64,000 nucleotides of DNA from Meghimatium bilineatum (taxonomy: Eukaryota; Mollusca; Gastropoda; Stylommatophora; Philomycidae): assembly GCA_034231615.1 (NCBI GenBank), contig CM067298.1, forward strand, positions 56,200,883 through 56,264,882, given 5' to 3'. Of the stretch, positions 56,872-64,000 are shown piece after piece. Positions within the stretch are counted from its first letter, which is position 1. Every line of letters starts with the position of its first letter. Under the pieces are notes generated by a model that saw only the letters and a program-made list of their open reading frames with translations, ran no database searches and had not been told where the DNA came from. A program made the position numbers and the translations under genes.

Positions 56872-57259
56872 TCTTATTCTTCTTCTTTCGTTCACTTGAA
56901 ACATGTCTATATCTGTAATTTTGTCTCCTTAATAAAACTCACTGTCTTTTGTAGTTCATACAGTGTCCCATAGAGCTTTGATTCCAGTGTTGTTTCCTCT
57001 GGCCAATATGTGTGCCTAAGCGTTTCATGCTCAGAACACTCTTGAAGTATATGTTTGGCACTCTGTGCTGCCTGTCCACATGTACACATGGCCGTGTTGC
57101 CAATCTTGAACTTTGTATACATGTGACTGCGGAGTCGGTTGTGTCCTGTTCTGAGACGTAGAATTATAACCTGTTCTGGTCTGTTCATAATATGATAGTC
57201 ATCTTGTGTTGGTGTTTGTGGCTTTCTTATTGACTTGATCATCTGTTTTTTCTGATGGT
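56872..57259 (-). mobile_element. Retrotransposon R tail, 5' truncated, with TSD
   Basis: 388 bp between perfect 12-bp duplications aaagacatggat (56860-56871, 57260-57271). The minus strand has an open frame: IKSIRKPQTPTQDDYHIM, RLRTGHNRLRSHMYTKFKIG, CTCGQAAQSAKHILQECSEH, KLYGTLYELQKTVSFIKET. The C-x-C-G ... H-x4-C spacing suggests a zinc-binding tail. Best preserved copy of R. Confidence 0.9.
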
Positions 57260-57469
57260 AAAGACATGGATGAAACTGGTGAGTCTAGCTAAAGACAGAA
57301 ATAGATGGAAGAACTTGGTTCCAGATGAGTGCTCTACATGGAACTCACAGATGAATATGTAGAAATTATTAGGTAACTATGCACGCTCCTGTTGCTACTA
57401 AAGTATTGAAACGTTTTTATTTTCTCTGCTTACAAACATGTATATGATTTCGTAAATATTTTTTCCGCT

Positions 57470-57700
57470 TTAATTCTCTAACTCCTGCAAGTTAGTGGGA
57501 TGTAGTCTAGAGAACTGAATGTGTTGTGTTATTGTTTACAGTTTGGCTGCGATATATGCGTCTTTCGGCTTGATACATTCGATTTCTGCACAGTTTCTAG
57601 GTCACCTTTATTCTCCACGGGATGGAGCAGATAACTCCACCCTTAAAACTTCCTCAGTCGGCTCTTACGACATGCATGGTCGGTCACAGTGTTGCTATTC
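57470..57700 (-). mobile_element. Family A retroposon, 5' truncated
   Basis: ctcctgcaagttagtgggat, gtagtctagagaactgaat, tttcggcttgatacattcga, cttacgacatgcatggtcgg, agtgttgctattctt then unrelated. The 149-codon frame across it includes the AT repeat and is spurious. Confidence 0.82.
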
Positions 57701-57848
57701 TTATCAACTATTTCGTATTGTCCTGTTTTTTCTTGTCTTATCCTATCCATGTGTACCACTAGGCGTCATGGGAAGCCGCAGTCTTCCTTCTTTTGCTAGC
57801 TGTGATGCCGCTGCCACAGTGCAGCCTTGGTGTGCTAGTATTACTCTG

Positions 57849-57854
<6 letters not shown>

Positions 57855-57940
<86 letters not shown>
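57855..57940. repeat. (TA)n microsatellite, 84 bp
   Basis: Uninterrupted alternating TA. Confidence 0.98.
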
Positions 57941-58429
57941 CTTCGTATGGGTCTTCCCCCGATTCTAATTTCAATTGATCTTTAATTGCATCCCGTCAAA
58001 ACTCTAGCGACTTCGTTAATAAATACCAAGTTTTAAATTAGACATAAAACAATGCTTCCACATTATAGAGGCAACAATAAATGCTCAATAATCGTCTATG
58101 AACTTACTGTTTAGTTTTGAATAATTACATAATAACATATTTTTGGGGGCTTAAAGTGGTTACCACTTATACCCAGTCTTTAGTTCTATCATTATAACTC
58201 TGTGTTTCGTATGTCATTGATTTTGTAATAACAAAATCAAATCCTATTGTAACAATGTGTCTATAATATTCTTTATTCATTACATTCTTTCAACAGATGA
58301 TCAGTGGAGAAATAATTAGAATCATTAAGTCCACTAAAATCTTTCTAAAATTATGATGCCCCTCTATTTAATATATAAGCCTACATATTTTTTAATATTC
58401 AAAATGTTTAGTATTACTCAATTACAGAA

Positions 58430-58470
58430 TTCCCCCCCCCATGAAAAATCACCCCCCCCCCCCCCCCTGT
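58430..58470. repeat. Poly-C tracts
   Basis: Runs of about 9 and 16 C separated by atgaaaaatca; resembles the C-rich part of family M but without its other landmarks. Confidence 0.6.
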
Positions 58471-58539
58471 GGGAGCGTAGGCCCCACGTTGTTAAACATT
58501 GGTATAGAATGATAGTAAGCTCTGAAAAATGTAAACATA

Positions 58540-58690
58540 ATTCAGATTGTTTGTTTGTTTGTTTATTTGTTTGTTTGTTTTGCGTTCGCTCCATTGTAAT
58601 CAGCAGGGATATTCGTGTGATTTCCGCAGAGAGCGTAGTACGTTGTGCGACCGTCGTATGCCACAGTGTGAGTTGTATATTATTTCATTT
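58540..58690 (-). mobile_element. Element Q/J 3' end
   Basis: gtttgtttgttttgcgttcg, ctccattgtaatcagcaggg, atattcgtgtgatttccgca, tacgttgtgcgaccgtcgta: the terminal 130 bp of Q with its tail (TTTG on this strand). 5' truncated. Confidence 0.8.
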
Positions 58691-58944
58691 GGTATCTTGT
58701 CAGAATTAATAGATATCCTTAATAAAGTCATAAAACTAAACAATAATAACAACACTATGATCTGTCATTCATTTTTAAGAAGCCACTAAAAAAGGTTGGC
58801 TTCACCATCCCGTACAAAATCAAAGGGACTCAAAGAAATGTCATGCTGAAGTAGGATGTGTCGCTGCCACGTTATAAAATATAGCCTAGTCTATGGTTGT
58901 CTGAAATTTACATTTCATTTTCTGAGTTTGTTCTAATATTCATG

Positions 58945-59070
58945 CCGGCTGGCATGACTTTGCCCGGAGACATGCGTTATGTGGTTTGTAATCCACTTTG
59001 CCCGGAGACATGACGTTATGTGGTTTGTAGTGCACTTTGCCCGGAGACATGACGTTATGTGGTTTGTAGT
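58945..59070. repeat. 39-bp tandem repeat, three copies
   Basis: actttgcccggagacatgac plus gttatgtggtttgtagtgc; 13 codons long, hence an artefactual frame with HDVMWFVVHFA. Confidence 0.93.
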
Positions 59071-59830
59071 GGACTTTGCTAGACTGTATTCGGCACATCT
59101 CATGATGGTTTCCTCTCACTTGTATCTCTGCCTACCTCTTGCTTTCTACCCCCTCAGCTCTGCCTTCAAGTAAGGTCTTCGATAAGGTGTTGTACCTTTT
59201 AATATGTCCATAATATTATTTATTTTTTATTTTTTAGTTACTGTTTTTATTTGCATTCGTTCTCAAGCTTCCGATAGTTCTCTCTTGTAGTAGGACATTG
59301 TCCTCAAATAATCTCTCTTGTAGTAGGACATTGTCCTCAAATCATCTCTCTTGTAGTAGGACATTGTCCTCAAATAATCTCACGTGTAGTAGAACATTGT
59401 CCTCAAATAATCGCTCTTGTAGTAGGACATTGTCCTCAAATAATCTCTCTTGTAGTAGGACATTGTCCTCAATATATTTCCAGCAGCACTTTGATCAAAG
59501 AACGGACTGTCTTTGTTTTGCCGATATCAATGCGTCACTGATCCGATACATACGATTTCGGTTGTGTATTCCTTTTTTTATTCCATAGTTCATTACTCAA
59601 TGTGGTCAGAATATGTTTGTTTTCTTCTCTATCCATTAAATTATCACTATTATTCTATATATCCACATCTCAAAGACATCATTTATATCTTTTAACCGTT
59701 TATTTATTATCCATTTTGCTGAACCATGGCTGTAGATTAAATGTTACATTTAGAATTCTCATTGTTAGTTTGTTCGTGATTTGTTTTGATATTAACATTT
59801 TCCACACGTCATTTAAATTACTTTAAGCCA
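59060..59830 (-). pseudogene. Non-LTR RT relic (family Y) split by family A
   Basis: 59070-59240 corresponds to 11840-12000 (cttgtatctctgcctacctc, aagtaaggtcttcgataagg). 59590-59830 corresponds to 12050-12260 (tatccacatctcaaagacat, gtttatttattatccatttt). Between them lies a family A copy. Frameshifted, dead. Confidence 0.75.
59250..59585 (-). mobile_element. Family A copy carrying a 33-bp minisatellite
   Basis: Starts gcattcgttctcaagcttcc (family A 3' end) and ends aagaacggactgtctttgtt, ccgatatcaatgcgtcac, tccgatacatacgatttcgg. Between these, ctcttgtagtaggacattgt cctcaaataat repeats six times (59290-59470). The repeat has expanded inside the retroposon. Confidence 0.7.
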
Positions 59831-60266
59831 TTCATCTTCTTCTTTTAACATATTTGACACATCATTTGTGATTAAATGTTCAAGATATAGATTGTATCAT
59901 ACTTGTTACAGTATCTCTCTATTGCTATAATTTATTACTATACAATGTAAAATGTTAAAACATAGCTCTTATAGCTTTAGCTTACTGAAACAGAAATATT
60001 GTATAAGATACTGTTATAACTCTGGAAATTTTTTAACTGCTGGCAAGTAGACATAACAGAACAACAACAAATTCCATTCTGTCAGGCGCATGAGATTTAG
60101 CTTCAAGTTCCTGGTGCATGTTGTGCTTAAGAGTTTTACTGGTGTCTTCTCACGGCATAATTTGTCATTCCGCCCTTAACCTTTGCTCCCTTGTATGTTT
60201 CTTTTCTTATCCTAGTTTTCACATTTTTTTGAGTGTTTTCTTGAACATATCATGCGAAACACATAA

Positions 60267-61345
60267 TTACAAAAAAACATAGCTGAGACAAAATATTACT
60301 CTGATAAAAAGATGCGCGAAATTTAGTTTTTTTGGTCGGCTGTTGGTTGGTTGGTTGGTTGGTTGATTGGTTGGTTGGTTGGTTGGTTGGTTGCTGATCC
60401 AGCGGTCAATGAGCTCATGCCCTTTGACCCAATGCCATTGTGTGATATATGCATGTGTTTGTGAGCTGTTGTTTTGTTCCATATAATGTGTTCCATTTAT
60501 CTGGCCCTGGAGGGAGAAGCCTTTTTTGACGTCATCCAGCGTTGAATAATCAAAAAAGTGATGGTCAACAGTTTTATAGGGGTGAGTGCACAGCCGACAC
60601 CCTGGGGTGTGTTGTTGCATTCTATTCAGGTGATTATTAAGCGGTACATGTTGTGTGCGCGGTCGGAAGATGATACTCTGGTCTTTCCTTCCGAAGAGGA
60701 TACTCTGGTCTTTCCTTCCGAAGAGGTTGATGTTTTCCTTAGGATTTGGGCTGGTCATATATTTATAGATTTTCCTTCCAGTGTTTCCTATGGCCCATCT
60801 GTTCATTAAATTTTCTTTGTTCACAGATTTCAACATCATTTTAACTATGTGCATGGTTGTTTGTGTATATGGCTGTTCTTGTTGTGCTCCCTTCTTTGTT
60901 AGTCTGTCTGCCATGTCATTGCCAGGTGTGTTTGAGTGGCCAGGAATCCACTGTATAACAATGCTAACTTCATAATATTTAAGTAGCTGGTTGTCATGGT
61001 GTTATATTTCAACTTTCTCAGGCTTATAATATCCATCACATTCTAGTGATTGAAGAGCGGACATGGAGTCTGTAAACATCACAATGTTTTGGACTTTTGA
61101 TGGGAGGCATCAAATATCGCCTTCAGGTGGTACAAAGCAACTTCTAGTGCTGCTATTTCGGCTTAATAGTTAGACCATATATCTCCACAGGCATCAAACA
61201 ACTCATCAGATGTTTTGTCTGGATATTCTATATAGATACCATAACCTGCTTTGATGGTGGTTTTGAAAGCAGATCTACCAGTAATGACATGAATCCATTG
61301 TTCTTGGTAGGTGTCTATTGTTTTCTGTGTTGCTTTCATAAGACT
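60267..61345 (-). pseudogene. Retrotransposon T: RNase H domain and C-terminal tail
   Basis: Minus strand, N to C: AGYGIYIEYPDKTSDELFDA, AEIAALEVALYHLKAIFD (catalytic Glu), VMFTDSMSALQSLE (catalytic Asp), IVIQWIPGHSNTPGNDMADR, i.e. the four RNase H landmarks, in two or three frames with three stops. From 60914 an open run of 215 codons follows with PRTQHVPLNNHLNRM, then CRLCTHPYKTVDHHFFDY, and ends HWVKGHELIDRWISNQ reading into the CCAA tail as NQPTNQPTN. A 27-bp duplication lies at 60665-60720. Also 9525-9720 and 30475-30545. Confidence 0.88.
60335..60394. repeat. (TTGG)n repeat at the T terminus
   Basis: ggttggttggttgg run with one gattgg interruption, immediately 3' of the T stop-less frame; probably the element's own 3' tail. 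Confidence 0.85.
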
Positions 61346-61889
61346 TACTGAGTGGAAACTTTTCGTTGCATTATCTCTTAACTGTGTATTTTAAAACCTG
61401 CGTGTGATTGTAAACCTTTTTTTACTCTTTGCAGTTCTTGTCTTTTGACTGGGAGGTGCGAAAATTAGTTAAAGTGCATAAGAATATCGCAACAAAACAG
61501 ACATTGCTAAGAAAACAACCACTGTTAATGCATGAGAGAATCAGGACACATGCTTTAAATAATATATGCTACTGCTTTGCTAGCTCTATATTTTGTACAC
61601 AATACAATACTATCTGCTAATTATGTGACTAGTCTATGGGCACTGGTTTCTATACTAAAATACGGCATGTGATATAAATTCGACCCGCAAAGCTATTTCA
61701 CAGGCCCGCTGGGGGACGGGCTGTTTTAAGGTCTGCCAAAAATGGAAAGTTGCTGAAAAGGGAGAGGGGATAATTCATGAAAAGTGGACGTCACCAATGT
61801 TATATCCTATACAACAATTACATTAATATTTTTGAAATGCATTATATGAATTTTTAAGATATAATATTGAAATATTAAATGTTTAATAT

Positions 61890-62015
61890 CTCGCAAAGGC
61901 ACTTGTTCAGCCGGACCGTTCAGAGAGTAATGGAAAACTACTGATTTATTGCTTAAATATCACTACAGCCAAATAATGTGTTGGTGGCTACATTCTAAAT
62001 ACGATTTGCTACAAT
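61890..62015 (+). mobile_element. tRNA-like SINE family B fragment
   Basis: ccggaccgttcagagagtaa, atatcactacagccaaataa, ggtggctacattctaaatac. Head mostly lost. Confidence 0.7.
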
Positions 62016-62094
62016 TTTGTTTGATATAAATTAGTTCTTCTTTATCCTGCTATATGCATATGTGGAAGTCCTCTTGGCAGAAAGTGAGCAGAGG

Positions 62095-62645
62095 CTACAA
62101 TTGTAAATTGATCACGTCGATAGATCAGTTAAAGAATATGAATTAGATATGAACATCCAAAAAACAAAAACCATGATAATCAATCAAAGCAATCATAGAG
62201 CAACGGGCGATAAACATACAAATGCATGGAGATATACTACAACATGTAGATCATTACTATTCTACTGTATATATAATTACAAATTATGGTAAACAGAAGT
62301 TAAAATGATAATATGGATGGCTAAAAGTACTTTCAATTACATGGAGATTAGCATCTAAACAAATCACAAGCGAATTAAAATGAGAATTATACGATGATGC
62401 ATCAATTATACAATTAACGTATGTCGGAGAAACATGAATAATAAACACACAGATAGAAGTAATGCTTTTGAGATGAGGATACATTGAAAAATAGTGAGAA
62501 CTTCACGAAAAGAGTTGAAAACGAACATAGAGGCTCTGAAAACACTTCGTATGGGGAAAAACAGAAATATTAAAGGAAAATAACAATTAAAATAAATAAA
62601 GTATTTTGGACATAAAACTACATGACTACTTGTTAAATATCTTAC
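62095..62645 (+). pseudogene. Non-LTR RT relic (family Y)
   Basis: Plus strand: LDMNIQKTKTMIIN (post-palm motif), MAKSTFNYMEISI, RIKMRIIRC, AFEMRIH, IVRTSRKELKTNIEALKTLR, IKYFGH. Matches 11768-12271 nearly end to end with frameshifts. Confidence 0.82.
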
Positions 62646-62734
62646 TGGAGAGTAACCGTAGTTGTAACCTTCGATAACAGTTACCATGTTGTTCCGCCAG
62701 ACCGACAATGTGCTTGAACTAGTTACTGGCACGG

Positions 62735-62925
62735 TGTGGGTGGGCAGAACAAAAAAGAAACCTGTCGCAAGGGCTAGAGTTGTGCCCTGATGTTGACGTC
62801 TGTTTCGGTGGCATTAGACTCGAAACCCATCAAGTCGGATGGCTGCTGGAACAGAGAGCGGAGCACTTATGGGAATGCACCACGTGCTGTGAGGCCAGTT
62901 TCTAATCAAGAATCAAGAAACTCGA
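62735..62925 (+). repeat. Family K repeat, plus copy
   Basis: gaaacctgtcgcaagggcta, agttgtgccctgatgttgac, gtctgtttcggtggcattag, ggctgctggaacagagagcg, gcacttatgggaatgcacca, ccagtttctaatcaagaatc. Unknown class; one frame is open through the more conserved copy. Confidence 0.85.
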
Positions 62926-63012
62926 GGGTAGATTTGAGAGGGGGCGAACAAGAGGTAGGCAGAGATACAAGTGGGATGGAAGGCATCACGAGATGGACAG
63001 GTTAGTCTAACA
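62926..63012 (+). mobile_element. Non-LTR RT 3' fragment
   Basis: RGRTRGRQRYKWDGRHHEMD, matching the GRQRYKWES motif of family Y. It directly follows family K. Confidence 0.65.
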
Positions 63013-63811
63013 TAGAACACTGAAGATGATATGAATTTAAACATACAAGTGTACATTTTCATTTTATATTGTCCTGTTAAATTTCGGAAGCCTGTGATGA
63101 TTGCTACAACCTGTTCAGGATATCCTACCTGTTGATGATGATTGTTCTGTATTGACACGACAGTAAAATATTCATAACTAACATATTTTAATTGAGGTTT
63201 CTACACGCAAAGTTAAATACTTCTCGAAAGAGTCTTATTCTGTTTCATTTCATTCTGAAGCTATTCCTTTTAAGCAAAAGAAGGAAATGTATTCTCACTA
63301 TTCACACAGCACTTTCTAACATTAGCAATAGATTGAACATCACTTTGAAATAGGACTATTTGAGTCTTCTGCTTGTAAGAAGATGCATAAGTCATGTAAT
63401 TATTACAGAGAAAATTAATATATGAACTAATGAAATATAGTTTTAAATGTATGCAAGTTCTGTTAATATGTGGCGATTGTGAATATGAAGCTCACAATGT
63501 GAAGAGAAATAGCTAACAACTGTTATCAGTAAAATTAGGTATAACAAAAACAATGAGTCACATATTGAAGGTTGATTTTTACAGTGTACTGCATTAACTC
63601 ATCAAATTGTAACAGTGCTGCGCCCCAGAGAATTATGTTTCATGAGCCAGGATTGAATTGTTCAAAACCACATCTCCTTGTTATACCATAACGGGATAGT
63701 GGTAAATGAAGCTGAGTTACATTAGGTTTTTTCCCCACAAGCAGCAACTAGCTATTTACATAGAGTAAATGAATAATATAATATAGAAACATCGAGGATT
63801 TATTAGTAATG
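63013..63811. other. No recognised gene
   Basis: AT-rich spacer between the inverted K copies; no ORF, repeat array or RNA gene identified. Confidence 0.5.
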
Positions 63812-64000
63812 ATTCTTCTTGATTAGAAAACTGGCCTCACAGTACGTGGGGCATTCCCATAAGTGCTCCGCCGTCTGTTCCAGCAGCCATTCGACTCGAT
63901 GGTGTTTCGAGTCCAATGCCACCAAAAAACAGACGTCGACATCAGGGCACAACTCTGGCCCTTGCGACAGGTTTCTTTGTTGTTCCGCCCACCCACGCCG
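63812..64000 (-). repeat. Family K repeat, minus copy
   Basis: Reverse complement of 62735-62925 at roughly 90 percent, about 0.9 kb away; cut by the window end. Minus strand frame: LSQGPELCPDVDVCFLVALD, EWLLEQTAEHLWECPTYCEA. Confidence 0.88.

Noticed and set aside
57519-57968. 149-codon ORF
   Set aside because: Spans a family A retroposon and the (TA)n repeat; the YIYIYI run shows it is not a real protein.

Overview
This is a 64-kb piece of animal (metazoan) nuclear DNA: AT-rich, gene-poor, and built almost entirely of decayed transposable elements, short retroposons and minisatellites. I recognise no host protein-coding gene, tRNA, rRNA, operon or CRISPR array. The transposon mix (tRNA-like SINEs, non-LTR retrotransposon tails, mariner, Tc1, hAT and Tigger-like elements) points to an invertebrate. 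I cannot narrow the phylum from this window; a mollusc, another lophotrochozoan or a chelicerate would all fit.

Layout. 0-8 kb: non-LTR relics, a large 34-bp minisatellite split by a tRNA-like SINE, a second diverged tract of the same repeat type, and several other tandem arrays. 8-16 kb: poly-C/G-rich DNA-transposon debris, reverse-transcriptase (RT) tails, a broken Tc1-like transposase and a foldback element. 16-26 kb: an RT relic and a SINE nested in a ~50-bp minisatellite, a sharp hAT MITE with a perfect 8-bp target duplication, and more RT tails. 26-31 kb: an intact mariner (the only convincing full-length gene), tRNA-like SINEs, and an inverted paralogue of the mariner target that lacks the mariner. 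31-35 kb: a 100-bp assembly gap in a TA repeat, then a 2.2-kb array of a 23-bp repeat invaded by a foldback element, a SINE and a second hAT MITE, each datable by nesting. 35-46 kb: RNase H relics, a Tigger-like MITE, two tRNA-derived SINE families, and an RT pseudogene split by a 1,336-bp element with an 11-bp target duplication. 45-56 kb: copies of an unrecognised hairpin-forming repeat. 56-64 kb: truncated retrotransposon tails with target duplications, a large RNase H fragment, and an inverted pair of an unrecognised ~190-bp repeat.

The elements do not cooperate as a pathway; their relationship is stratigraphic. Insertion order can be read from which element interrupts which. The most novel-looking items are the non-tRNA-like SINE family with a GAA tail ('family A'), the related 1,336-bp element ('Q'), and the hairpin repeat ('G'). 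Letters A-Z are labels used only in this annotation.
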